Made by a program: the position numbers and the translations under genes. From a virus, in IMG/VR virus record IMGVR_UViG_3300017986_003448, positions 1-56,624 of that record: a DNA stretch of 56,624 bases, one strand, 5' to 3'. The notes under the pieces are model-generated. The model did no database searches. It saw nothing but the letters and a program-made list of their open reading frames with translations, and was not told the DNA's origin. Below, one piece after another: positions 1-8,337 of this stretch (position 1 is its first letter; every line of letters begins with the position of its first letter).

Positions 1-245
1 ACATCAGTTCTATAACTTTTATTTGCAATTTTTTCTTCTTGATAACATCGTGTGCAACCTGGATGAGCTTCGTCTTTTTTGCATTTATCTCGTAAGTTCT
101 CTAAATACTTATCATTAAAAACATTAGGGTTTGATATGTTTATTGACTTCGGTTTATCAACATCATAAAATACACAACATGGTGAAATTTCTCCATCGGG
201 ACGTATAAATAGAGCGTTTAAGGGCAAAGGGCATCCAAATTTCAT
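1..245 (-). CDS. Twitch-type radical SAM protein, N-terminal part (runs off the left edge)
   Basis: The reverse strand from 245 reads without a stop to base 1, giving 81 residues that begin MKFGCPLPLNALF. It carries the N-terminal cysteine layout of the other twitch-type radical SAM proteins in this window: GCPLP at residues 4-8, a CC pair about 19 residues later within DGEISPCC, and GCTRCYQEE at about residues 62-70. The radical SAM CxxxCxxC and GGEP motifs would lie beyond the edge, so catalysis is inferred from the relatives. The start is fixed by the conserved GC.LP block directly after the ATG. The ATG lies inside a late-promoter palindrome (244-257), so the message may be nearly leaderless. 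The gene diverges from the nitroreductase at 271. It shows that the radical SAM cluster extends further left. Confidence 0.85.
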   Translation of the reverse strand, partial: MKFGCPLPLNALFIRPDGEISPCCVFYDVDKPKSINISNPNVFNDKYLENLRDKCKKDEAHPGCTRCYQEEKIANKSYRTD

Positions 246-257
246 AAATATATTTAT
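244..257. promoter_or_regulatory. Palindromic bidirectional late-type promoter
   Basis: The 14 bases ATAAATATATTTAT are their own reverse complement and contain a T4-late-like ATAAATA box on each strand. On the minus strand the ATG of the gene ending at 245 overlaps the block. On the plus strand an AGGA ribosome site (261-264) and the ATG at 271 follow. The same 14 bases recur at 10449-10462 in another divergent gap. Confidence 0.6.
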
Positions 258-270
258 TATAGGAAAATAT

Positions 271-870
271 ATGTTGTTGAAAAAATATGCAGAAACTGCT
301 GAACGTTGTCAGCGCAATTATGATATAACGCAGCTATTACCTAAAGAGCATGTAGATTATATTTTATCAGTTTGCACAACTATGCCATCAAAAAATAATA
401 AAAATTTGTATAGACTTTTGGCTATACAAAATACAAGCATTTCTAAAAAAATATATATAAAAGGGGCATGGGCAGCTGGCGATCTCAAATTAAAAGAAGT
501 TCCTAATCAATATAGAAATGGCCAAGTATACGCACCATTATTACTAATTTGGGACGGGTCTATTTGTCCTGAAGGCAGGAATAGTAGAGAAGATCATCTT
601 ATGGCTGTAGGTATTTCTAGTGGTGCTGCTGCATTAGCAGCAGCAGAGCTTGGGTATAAGACCGGTTTCTGTGTATGTTTCGAAGAGAAAAAAGTTGAAG
701 GTGTTTTGAATAAACATATAGGTCAAACTTTAAATTTAAAAATTACACTTATGTTAGGTATAGGTTTACCAGACAGCCGATTTGATCGTACAGAATGTGT
801 TTTAAACGATAAAGTTGTCTATACATGTGGTTCTTTTAACAAGACCACACCTATTTTAGAAATACATTAA
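271..870 (+). CDS. Nitroreductase-family flavoprotein
   Basis: This 199-residue protein resembles the nitroreductase superfamily, FMN-dependent NAD(P)H oxidoreductases of about 200 residues. The segment TMPSKNNKNLYRLLAI (about residues 37-52) matches the PS..N.QPWR stretch that contacts FMN. SSGAAALAAAELGYKTGFC (about residues 115-133) matches the conserved central helix and the strand after it. The usual N-terminal RRS motif is weak, so binding is inferred. AGGA at 261-264 lies six bases before the ATG and supports this start. The gene is a single plus-strand unit between two minus-strand radical SAM genes, and its end overlaps the convergent gene at 867 by four bases. The family includes nitro/quinone reductases, dehalogenases and peptide-modifying dehydrogenases; the substrate here is unknown. 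The neighbours suggest a redox step in the same pathway. Confidence 0.7.
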   Translation: MLLKKYAETAERCQRNYDITQLLPKEHVDYILSVCTTMPSKNNKNLYRLLAIQNTSISKKIYIKGAWAAGDLKLKEVPNQYRNGQVYAPLLLIWDGSICPEGRNSREDHLMAVGISSGAAALAAAELGYKTGFCVCFEEKKVEGVLNKHIGQTLNLKITLMLGIGLPDSRFDRTECVLNDKVVYTCGSFNKTTPILEIH

Positions 871-2069
871 CCAAATACCTTCATGTCAGTTAAATGACTA
901 GGTAGTATGTCAAACAACTGCTGTTTTTCAGTAGCTTTAGGCACGCATAGACCACAACCACAGTGCTTTCCAGGACCTAACGGGCATTGAATTACTGGCA
1001 TTGTATTATTTTCTATATTACTTCGTAAATTTTCTAGAATTTTTCTATTTTCAGTAATTGATCCGATTGGGCCTCGAGTACCGTCAAATCTTGCTTGGCA
1101 AGTTTGATGATGCCAAATAGTATCTGTTTGTTGTTCTATATGCAAAAAGAACCAATTTACACTGCAATGCCAATTTCTAAATTTAGCAAACTCTAAAAAT
1201 TGACTCTTTTTCCATTCGCCGTCATTGCTACAAACTTCCATTGTTCTACTACCACAGCAAGGCCTTCCTAATTCTCTTGCAAGTTTTTTCTCTTGTGATT
1301 TTTCAGTTTGAACTGCACTAGCTTCATGAGATACTTTTGCTTCTTTTGCTACTTTAGACTCATTCAATTTAGCATTTTTATTGGCCCAATACTCTTTAAA
1401 CCAAGAAAGTTGTTCGTCGGTATATCTATGAGCAAAGCTGTTATGACTGTCTTCATGTTCACCGATTAATCTGGGAACAAATCCTATGCCGTCTCGATCT
1501 AATTGTAAACATAAATCTTTGCATTCTTCAAAATACTCTGCATGGAACATAACATTGGTTTTCAATGGAAATTTCTTTTCAGTAAGATAATAAATGTTAT
1601 CTACTACTTGTTTTTTAAGCTTTTGATGAGCTTCGGCGTGATAGCTTATTGTAATAAAACCATAGTTTTCGATTATGCTGTCAGCCATTTTCCTACTAAA
1701 AGCTCCGTTACTTGTAATAGTAAGGTTAAGCATAAATTTTTTCTTATACTTTTCTTTGTAAGTTTCTTTTAGCCATTCTCCAAACTTTAAAAAGTTTGGA
1801 TTTACTGTAGGTTCACCTCCAGTAAAATTTAAATTTAAGCGTTTATTAGTTTTGTATCGTGTTAGGAGTTCGCCGTATTCAAATACAAAATTAGCGGTAT
1901 CTTGCAGTGTTTCTAAACTTGCATGAGGTGAAAAATTATCATGTCTATGTGCCGGACAATAAGTGCAGTCATAATTACAACGACGGCCTACATCCCAAGT
2001 CACAGTTAAATTGTGTCCATCTAACAAATTTACTGCTTTAAAATCAGTTTTTTCAATTGTTTCGGTCAT
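867..2069 (-). CDS. Radical SAM enzyme with C-terminal cysteine-rich domain
   Basis: The protein has 400 residues. CNYDCTYC at residues 31-38 is the CxxxCxxC loop that holds the SAM-cleaving 4Fe-4S cluster, and TGGEPTVNP (83-91) is the SAM-binding GGE motif. Unlike most neighbours it lacks an N-terminal twitch segment. It carries instead a cysteine-rich C-terminal half (CCGS near 271, HC near 302, then CPLGPGKHCGCGLC near 362-375), resembling the auxiliary-cluster SPASM/twitch domains of peptide- and small-molecule-modifying radical SAM enzymes. A Lys/Glu/Ala-rich stretch near 235-265 is probably a linker. It is the last gene of the five-gene unit starting at 7038, and its ATG overlaps the previous TGA. 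The substrate is unknown. Confidence 0.85.
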   Translation of the reverse strand: MTETIEKTDFKAVNLLDGHNLTVTWDVGRRCNYDCTYCPAHRHDNFSPHASLETLQDTANFVFEYGELLTRYKTNKRLNLNFTGGEPTVNPNFLKFGEWLKETYKEKYKKKFMLNLTITSNGAFSRKMADSIIENYGFITISYHAEAHQKLKKQVVDNIYYLTEKKFPLKTNVMFHAEYFEECKDLCLQLDRDGIGFVPRLIGEHEDSHNSFAHRYTDEQLSWFKEYWANKNAKLNESKVAKEAKVSHEASAVQTEKSQEKKLARELGRPCCGSRTMEVCSNDGEWKKSQFLEFAKFRNWHCSVNWFFLHIEQQTDTIWHHQTCQARFDGTRGPIGSITENRKILENLRSNIENNTMPVIQCPLGPGKHCGCGLCVPKATEKQQLFDILPSHLTDMKVFG

Positions 2070-3379
2070 ATCATATACTTTTCTAAGTTAGGGCATACTT
2101 CTGCTATGCTTTCATTGCGCATAGTGTCTAATTTTTTAGTGTAGCTGCAAAATTCTTGCCAGTGATCATTATAGTAACTTTCACTATTCATATATTTACA
2201 TACTCCGTTTACAATTCTATGAGCATGTTCTACAACGTGTTTTTCAAAATTATTTTCTTCAATCCACGTAAGAAAATCATTAAAACGTTCTGTAAGTCTT
2301 GCTTTTTCTTCGTTCGGTAACACTCTTATATTTAAATGCTTTGGGTGATGTGCTACATGATGAGTAATTATAGGTTTACCTCTAGTACTGTTTATTTTTT
2401 TAAAACCACTTTCTGTAAGTTTCCATTTCATAAAATCAATCATATGATCCACAGTATAAGCTGTTACAGTAAACGCTAGCCAACTTCTAACATTTCCTGC
2501 CATATTGTCTAATGTTTGTAAATTTTTTAAAGTTTTAAGCCATTTTGCTGGATGCCGTTGGTATTCAAAAACTTTATCCATTCCATCTATACTTGCACCT
2601 ATCTTAACTGATTTAAACCATTCCCATAACTTTTTAACTCGTGATGGTAATGTACTCATATTTGTGTTGTACTCTACAGAAATATTTTTAGCGTAATCAT
2701 TTTGTACACAGTATTCTAAGAAATCATAATGGCGCTCAATTAGCATAGGTTCGCCGCCTGCAAAATATACATGCTCTATAGTATTTGCATTTTTTTCTAA
2801 TTGTTGCCAAAAAGGTTCATAATTAGGCCAGTCAAATTCTTTCGCATGCAACCCTTTACTGGTATTTTCAATTGTAATATTTCCGCTACTATCTTTAAAA
2901 GTATTTGATCCGGTTAATTTTATCCAATCTTCATACCAAGCACTACTATCAGTAGGTCCACACATTCTACATTTTAAATTACAAAAATTACCAAATCGTA
3001 TATCATAATGGCGTACTGGCACTAACTCTGTGTTTATATTACCGTCTTGATCAGTATCAGCTTTAGCCTGCTCTAGTGTATAGTCCCATTGTTTTAGTTC
3101 TTCTGTACGCCTGCTATGTAAGCCGTTGGATTCTTCTGTTAAACACCGGCCGCACTCTTGACTCCATTGATTATTAAGCATATTAATGCGCATAGCACGC
3201 ATTAACTTAGAATTTCTACTATCGTCTAAGCTATCAAATCCAGCATTGTAAGCTGACCCATCTTGTTTACGCAAAACACCTTTATTAGGTGTTACGTTAG
3301 CTTGACAGCAAACTCTTACATCGCCATTAGCTCGTACTGCTTGAAAAATCCAAGGTATAGGGCAAAAAGTGTTTGACAT
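2066..3379 (-). CDS. Twitch-type radical SAM protein
   Basis: This 437-residue protein has the full two-part layout. The N-terminal part carries FCPIPW at 5-10, CC at 24-25 and CGRCLTEES at 76-84; these cysteines probably bind an auxiliary iron-sulfur cluster. The catalytic part has CNLKCRMC at 133-140 (CxxxCxxC) and AGGEPML at 207-213. Downstream, KIGASIDGMDKVFEYQRHP matches the S.DG......R.P segment seen in the other copies. Its ATG shares one base with the stop of the PP-loop gene (TAATG), indicating translational coupling in the five-gene unit. It is closest in look to the genes at 4229-5626 and 5623-7038, consistent with duplication and divergence. The substrate is unknown. Confidence 0.88.
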   Translation of the reverse strand: MSNTFCPIPWIFQAVRANGDVRVCCQANVTPNKGVLRKQDGSAYNAGFDSLDDSRNSKLMRAMRINMLNNQWSQECGRCLTEESNGLHSRRTEELKQWDYTLEQAKADTDQDGNINTELVPVRHYDIRFGNFCNLKCRMCGPTDSSAWYEDWIKLTGSNTFKDSSGNITIENTSKGLHAKEFDWPNYEPFWQQLEKNANTIEHVYFAGGEPMLIERHYDFLEYCVQNDYAKNISVEYNTNMSTLPSRVKKLWEWFKSVKIGASIDGMDKVFEYQRHPAKWLKTLKNLQTLDNMAGNVRSWLAFTVTAYTVDHMIDFMKWKLTESGFKKINSTRGKPIITHHVAHHPKHLNIRVLPNEEKARLTERFNDFLTWIEENNFEKHVVEHAHRIVNGVCKYMNSESYYNDHWQEFCSYTKKLDTMRNESIAEVCPNLEKYMI

Positions 3380-4239
3380 TATTTTATCTTTAACTTCTTC
3401 TTTGCAGAGTCAATTGCCCATTTGCGTTCTGCACACCAATAACAACAGCCTTTTTCTAAATCATCTGTCAAATCTAAACATTCTATTAAAGGACTTTTAC
3501 CGTGTTTATACGTAGTATAATCTTCAAACTGAGATAGTAATAATTTATCACCTTCGCAGCTTCTTGTAGTAGCAAGTAAATCTTCCCATCCATTTTTATA
3601 ATACTGTCCTATTACAAAATCTTTAGAAAGTAATCTCCACGGCAAAACCGTACGCTTGTCATTGTTAAAATGCCATTGCGGACAGTCAAGTTCCCTCATA
3701 ACTTTTTTCCAAGTCCACTTTCTGTCCCAAGGTTCACCCCTATGCTTAAACTTTTCATCTATAGGATTATTTGTTATAAATCCATAAACTGCATCTATAT
3801 CATACCTGTGCTGCACGTAGCTATTAAAACTGTTTGTGCAAATTCTATCACCAGATTTGTCTAGCTGCGCTATTTTTCCTATTGCACCGTCTTCGAGTTC
3901 AGGCGGAATAAAGTTTTCTAATCTTGTCATTTTAATATTAGGAAACATCGACTGTAATTTTTCAAAAACTTCTACACTAATAGGTGCTGCCCAGGGCCTA
4001 TTATTCCATACTCTTACATTAGAAATAACAATTAATTCTGCATTAGACTTGGTTTTTTCAATAAAAGAACATAAAGTAGCTGTACCACAAGCACTATCCG
4101 CACCTCCGCTCACATTTACTGCTATTTTTTTCCATGTAGGATCAAATGGAAACACCGTATTATCTAAGGGCTGTAAAATGTTTTTAGGTACTTTCCAGTA
4201 ATTATAACTTTTATTATTCAATTCTACATTAAATTTCAT
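3379..4239 (-). CDS. QueC-like PP-loop ATPase
   Basis: The protein has 286 residues. NVSGGADSA at 42-50 is the SGG.DS pyrophosphate loop of the adenine nucleotide alpha-hydrolase fold, found in enzymes that activate a substrate by adenylation. The C-terminal cysteines (RSCEGD near 228, a Cys near 254, CCYWC near 265-269, followed by ERKWA) recall the zinc site of QueC, the preQ0 synthase, but with a longer insert between the first and later cysteines. Overall similarity to QueC beyond these two sites is low, so preQ0 synthesis is not claimed; amidation or nitrile formation on another carboxylate is equally possible. It sits between radical SAM genes and overlaps them by 11 bases upstream and 1 base downstream. 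A second protein of this class is encoded at 14338-15003. Confidence 0.75.
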   Translation of the reverse strand: MKFNVELNNKSYNYWKVPKNILQPLDNTVFPFDPTWKKIAVNVSGGADSACGTATLCSFIEKTKSNAELIVISNVRVWNNRPWAAPISVEVFEKLQSMFPNIKMTRLENFIPPELEDGAIGKIAQLDKSGDRICTNSFNSYVQHRYDIDAVYGFITNNPIDEKFKHRGEPWDRKWTWKKVMRELDCPQWHFNNDKRTVLPWRLLSKDFVIGQYYKNGWEDLLATTRSCEGDKLLLSQFEDYTTYKHGKSPLIECLDLTDDLEKGCCYWCAERKWAIDSAKKKLKIK

Positions 4240-5626
4240 TAAATATATCTTTCATATCAGGAAATACATCTTGCCAACTGGTGCTTCTTTGTTTATCGCA
4301 AAGTTCTAGAAATTCTTTCATTTCAGGCAATCGAATACTCCAATCTTCTGATTCCATAAATTGTAACATACCTTCTAAACGTTGTATACCATAATTTGCT
4401 GTTCGCCAATCTTCGTACGTTACTTTTCCTTTATGCCAACTTGGAATGCCTTTTTCCCAATTAGCTTCCCACCAAGGATAAAACTCTTCGTATTTTTTTC
4501 TGCATTTTTCCTTAAACTCGTTAGGCAAAATTTTAACATTTAAATGCGGCGGATGGTATACAAAATGATAATTTACACCACCTGCTCCAAACGGCCACAT
4601 ATTTATTTTGTTAAAGTTTTGCTCTAGTTTCCACTTTATTAAGTCAGGAATATAATATATGTTTAACGCTTGAACTGCACAAGCTACAGTAATTTCTACA
4701 TTGTTTGATGTTTCTTTGTCAAGAATATGAAATACTTCTTTTTGCCTTTTCCACTTACTTGGATAGCGTATGTAATCATTCATTTCTTCTATACTATCTA
4801 TACTGTAATGGAAACGCACTAATTTAAAATGTTTCCATAAATCAAATAAGTCATCTCGCCATTCTACACCATTTGAATTATATCTTATTTCTAGGTCTTT
4901 AGCATAACCCATTTCAATACATTTTTCTAATATTTCGTAGTGCTCTTCGATAATAAGGCTTTCGCCGCCTGCAAAATAAATTTGTTGCATGTTAGGAATT
5001 TGTTCATAAAATTGCTCCCAAAATACAGGATTTTGCTTATGCCAATTGTAACTACTACCGTTGTAACTGCCTTTGTCTTTCCATTGCATTGTTGTTTTTA
5101 AACTGGCATTTTCTACTGCTGGAAAAATAGCTTTGTAATCTTTTATCCAACCCGAACTATCGTGCGGAGAGCACATTACGCATGCTAGTTGGCATTTAGT
5201 GCCAAACCGCAAATCAATATAAGCTAATTGCGGAGGTACACTTCCGTCATCGTTTGTGTTTTCTATTAATTTACCAACACTTACTCTTTTGCTCCAGTAC
5301 TCTGTTTCCCATTGGCGTTTACTACGATGACCGGCTGCTTCTTCTTTATAACATTTTAAACAACTAGGAGGCTTTTCACCATTCATCATTTGTCTTCTGA
5401 CATTTTTCATATAAGTGCTATTCCAACTACTTAAAAAATCACTTACATTTAAATTATTAGGCTTACCGTCATCTGTTTTTAAAATTCCTACCATACCACC
5501 GTGTTCACGATCGTTGGTAGCTCCTACACTAGATGCATTTGCTGTACAACATACTCGCATACTTCCGTCTGGCCTAGTGCTCAAATGAACCCAGGGTAAA
5601 ATACAAAATGTATCACTTACTGTCAT
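4229..5626 (-). CDS. Twitch-type radical SAM protein with GGES variant
   Basis: The protein has 465 residues. N-terminal cysteine motifs are FCILPW at 7-12, CC at 26-27 and SCLKCYKEE at 88-96. The radical SAM loop is CQLACVMC at 145-152. The SAM-binding motif reads AGGESLI rather than GGEP; the GGE core that contacts the SAM amino group is kept, so activity is likely. SIDSIEEMNDYIRYP matches the conserved S.D......IR.P block of the relatives. Its ATG overlaps the TGA of the upstream gene (ATGA), and its end overlaps the PP-loop gene by 11 bases. Second gene of the unit starting at 7038. The substrate is unknown. Confidence 0.87.
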   Translation of the reverse strand: MTVSDTFCILPWVHLSTRPDGSMRVCCTANASSVGATNDREHGGMVGILKTDDGKPNNLNVSDFLSSWNSTYMKNVRRQMMNGEKPPSCLKCYKEEAAGHRSKRQWETEYWSKRVSVGKLIENTNDDGSVPPQLAYIDLRFGTKCQLACVMCSPHDSSGWIKDYKAIFPAVENASLKTTMQWKDKGSYNGSSYNWHKQNPVFWEQFYEQIPNMQQIYFAGGESLIIEEHYEILEKCIEMGYAKDLEIRYNSNGVEWRDDLFDLWKHFKLVRFHYSIDSIEEMNDYIRYPSKWKRQKEVFHILDKETSNNVEITVACAVQALNIYYIPDLIKWKLEQNFNKINMWPFGAGGVNYHFVYHPPHLNVKILPNEFKEKCRKKYEEFYPWWEANWEKGIPSWHKGKVTYEDWRTANYGIQRLEGMLQFMESEDWSIRLPEMKEFLELCDKQRSTSWQDVFPDMKDIFNEI

Positions 5627-7038
5627 TTATTATCATCCGTAAAAATATATTCGTAAAACTTTGGGAATATGTCTAAAATTGATTGCCCGCGATGCGCATC
5701 GAGTTGTTCTGTGTATTTTTCACATTCTATTCTTTGCTCTGCTTTATGTCCATGCTGATCTTCTGTAAGATTACTAGGCAGCGCATTAAAAACCATTTCA
5801 GTTTTTTCTTCATTTGGGATAAGCACATCAGCATGCTTTCCGATTTTTACAATATCTTTGTTAATTCTATCAATCTTATACCAAGTTACTTTAACGTTTT
5901 CGGGTTCATTATCTATATTATCCATTAGATTTTTATAATATTGTTTCCATTTAGTATACTCTTCAAACCAAGCTTTTTTGCCTTGATTATTTAAAATTTT
6001 AATACTTAACCTACTAGGATCATATAAAAAATCAAACGATAAATTAAAATTATAACGTATTCGTTGATTGACTCTAAATTGTTCGATATACCATTTTGCC
6101 ATATCAAACACATCAAAAACATTATATATTTGTACAACATAAGAAATATTTATTGTAACTTGTTTTCCGTCTTGCTCTAGTAACTTTGCTAAATTAGTAG
6201 ATAACACTTCCCATTTACTAGGGTATCTTATATATTCATTTACTTTTTCTGTGCCGTCGATGCTTAAATTAAAAATAACTCTTTCGAATTTGTTTATTAC
6301 TGCTAACAATCTAGGCTGTAAATTTGTTAAATTAGTAGTCATCTTTAATGTTATTTGTTTAGCATAATCTTTTTCTACTAGATTGTCAAGTAAGTCATAC
6401 ATCTCATCGTGTAATGTAGGTTCACCGCCGACAAAAGTTATTTCTTTTACTTCAAATATATTATCTTCTAAACTTTTCCAAAAAACAGATATGTCATCTA
6501 TTTTATCAAAAGTTAAATCTTTATACCAAGTGGGTTGATTGGTATCTTGAAATTGTTGCTGTTCTTTAACAATTTGACTGCTAAACTGGGGCCAGCACAT
6601 TCTGCATTTTAAGTTGCATAAATTATTTAATCTAATATCAAAATATGAAATCTGAGGATTTGTAACTATTTCGTCAAACGACCTAGTTAAAGCATCTTGC
6701 CATTTTACATTCTCTTTCATTCGTTTACTAGGTAAAAATTGTTTTGGTCCTACTTCAGTCCAATCTTTATCAAAATCAACTTCCTCTTTCCAACAAATTT
6801 CACACTCTGGCAATCTTTCATCATTTAAGATTTTCTGCCTAGCTTCGTTCATGTAATCGCTATTCCAAATTTCAGTAACTGAATCCTTTGCAATATTAAA
6901 TTTTTCATTATTATTTTTCACTGCTACTTTTTTTCGATTAACTTTGCAGCATAATCTTACGTTACCTTCAGTAGTCGTTGCTAAATGGATGAAAGGTAGT
7001 ATACAAAAATTTTTTAAGTCAGAAACTTTGTTACTCAT
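5623..7038 (-). CDS. Twitch-type radical SAM protein, first gene of a five-gene unit
   Basis: The protein has 471 residues. It shows FCILPF at 11-16, CC at 30-31, CEICWKEE at 79-86, the radical SAM loop CNLKCRMC at 141-148 and VGGEPTLHDE further on. SIDGTEKVNEYIRYPSKW is the family's conserved block after the GGEP strand. No other Met lies between residue 1 and the conserved FC, so the ATG at 7038 is the likely start. A perfect TATAAATA on the minus strand ends only five bases before it, so the transcript would begin at or very near the ATG. The coupled genes after it (two radical SAM, one PP-loop, one radical SAM in total mixed order) suggest co-synthesis for one pathway. Confidence 0.88.
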   Translation of the reverse strand: MSNKVSDLKNFCILPFIHLATTTEGNVRLCCKVNRKKVAVKNNNEKFNIAKDSVTEIWNSDYMNEARQKILNDERLPECEICWKEEVDFDKDWTEVGPKQFLPSKRMKENVKWQDALTRSFDEIVTNPQISYFDIRLNNLCNLKCRMCWPQFSSQIVKEQQQFQDTNQPTWYKDLTFDKIDDISVFWKSLEDNIFEVKEITFVGGEPTLHDEMYDLLDNLVEKDYAKQITLKMTTNLTNLQPRLLAVINKFERVIFNLSIDGTEKVNEYIRYPSKWEVLSTNLAKLLEQDGKQVTINISYVVQIYNVFDVFDMAKWYIEQFRVNQRIRYNFNLSFDFLYDPSRLSIKILNNQGKKAWFEEYTKWKQYYKNLMDNIDNEPENVKVTWYKIDRINKDIVKIGKHADVLIPNEEKTEMVFNALPSNLTEDQHGHKAEQRIECEKYTEQLDAHRGQSILDIFPKFYEYIFTDDNK

Positions 7039-7043
7039 AAAGA

Positions 7044-7051
7044 TATTTATA
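7044..7051 (-). promoter_or_regulatory. T4-type late promoter (TATAAATA)
   Basis: The plus strand reads TATTTATA here, so the minus strand carries the exact T4 late promoter box TATAAATA. It ends five bases before the ATG at 7038. With the usual spacing, transcription would start at about the A of the ATG. No Shine-Dalgarno site fits between box and start. Confidence 0.65.
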
Positions 7052-7057
7052 ACTGCA

Positions 7058-7073
7058 TTAAATAAGGTAAATA
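7058..7073 (+). promoter_or_regulatory. Possible late-type promoter and ribosome site for the gene at 7078
   Basis: The plus strand has two overlapping late-like boxes, TTAAATA (7058-7064) and GTAAATA (7067-7073). TAAGG at 7063-7067 could be a Shine-Dalgarno site ten bases before the ATG if the first box is not the promoter. The sequence does not decide which one is used. Confidence 0.35.
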
Positions 7074-7077
7074 TTTC

Positions 7078-8337
7078 ATGAACGATTCTACATTTTGTCC
7101 TTTTCCTTTTGAATCATTAGCTCTTAAAAGTTGGCTAAACGGCCAAATTCATAAAGTTTATCCGTGTTGTAATATGAAACACGATCGTCCCATAACTGAA
7201 GTAAATAAAGAAACAGATCTGCAAAAAGTTTTTGACAGTCAGACCTTTCAAAATCTACGTAAAGACTTAATGAACGGAAAGAAAAATTCTCTATGTAATT
7301 ATTGCTGGAACTTAGAGAAGCAAACTGGCCAAAGTCCAAGAACAATAGCATGTGAATCAAATAATACAACTTACAAAAAGACAAAAAAACTAAAAATTAA
7401 AAAATTAGATATTCTTACTGATGAAGCATGCAATTTACGATGTCGAATGTGTACTCCGTCGTCGTCAAACAGTTTAAGAATAGATGTAAATAATCTCATA
7501 AGCAATGACAAACCATTAGTTAGCAATTGGCCAAAGCATTCTGTAAGTTATGCAAAATTAGATCCAAAAGGCACCAGTGCTTTTTTTAATATGGGCCAAA
7601 AATATATAGATGAAATAGTACAAATTTCTGATACTTTAGAAGAAATAAAATTTACAGGCGGCGAGCCGACAATAAGTTCTACTTTTTGGCAAATAATAGA
7701 TAATATTCAAAATCCTAATATCAAAATTCATCTTACAACAAATGGTACAAAATTTAATCAGAGATTATTGAAAACTTTAGATAAATTTACTAATAAACAT
7801 TTTACAATAAGTGTAGATGGCACAGATTCAACCTATGAGTACATACGTCATCCGTTTTTGTGGAGTAAACTCACTGAAAATATAAATCGTTTAATATCTC
7901 ATAACCAAAATCACAATACTGAAATACATTTTTGCAGTGTACTAACTTCTTACAACATATTAAACATACACTATCTTGTAACCTACATAGAAAAACTATC
8001 AACTACTTGCTCGAATAACATAAAATGGAAATGCATTCCTAATCCTCATCCTAAAGATAGCGTGTTTGATGTTAAATATCTTCCTACTCATATTTTAAAA
8101 AAAGCATTAAACTATTTTGAGATTTTAGAACAAGACTGTACTAAAACATCAATACATGCTGTGAGAAAAATTAAAAATTATTTGCAGTTTAACATAGAAA
8201 ATCCAATTGACATTGATACAAAAACAAAAAAATTAACAATGTTAAAACAAGATATAGATTTATTAGATTTCTCTCGAAAACAGTCGTATAAAGACTTTCT
8301 TCATGACGACTTAATAGACATTATAGAAGATATTTAA
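7078..8337 (+). CDS. Twitch-type radical SAM protein
   Basis: The protein has 419 residues, alone on the plus strand between two minus-strand units. Motifs in order are FCPFPF at 6-11, CC at 30-31, LCNYCWNLE at 72-80, the radical SAM loop CNLRCRMC at 118-125 and TGGEPTISS near 198. SVDGTDSTYEYIRHPFLW is the block shared with the other copies. The C-terminal half is rich in Lys, Ile and Asn, in line with the local base composition. Its last 17 bases overlap the 3' end of the convergent radical SAM gene at 8321, leaving no room for a terminator between them. The substrate is unknown. Confidence 0.87.
   Translation: MNDSTFCPFPFESLALKSWLNGQIHKVYPCCNMKHDRPITEVNKETDLQKVFDSQTFQNLRKDLMNGKKNSLCNYCWNLEKQTGQSPRTIACESNNTTYKKTKKLKIKKLDILTDEACNLRCRMCTPSSSNSLRIDVNNLISNDKPLVSNWPKHSVSYAKLDPKGTSAFFNMGQKYIDEIVQISDTLEEIKFTGGEPTISSTFWQIIDNIQNPNIKIHLTTNGTKFNQRLLKTLDKFTNKHFTISVDGTDSTYEYIRHPFLWSKLTENINRLISHNQNHNTEIHFCSVLTSYNILNIHYLVTYIEKLSTTCSNNIKWKCIPNPHPKDSVFDVKYLPTHILKKALNYFEILEQDCTKTSIHAVRKIKNYLQFNIENPIDIDTKTKKLTMLKQDIDLLDFSRKQSYKDFLHDDLIDIIEDI

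Noticed and set aside
1542-1772. Open frames opposite the real genes, for example 76 codons here, and 131 codons at 48395-48790
   Set aside because: They lie fully inside better-supported genes on the other strand, lack ribosome sites and have low-complexity or Ile/Phe/Ser-rich translations typical of antisense AT-rich frames.
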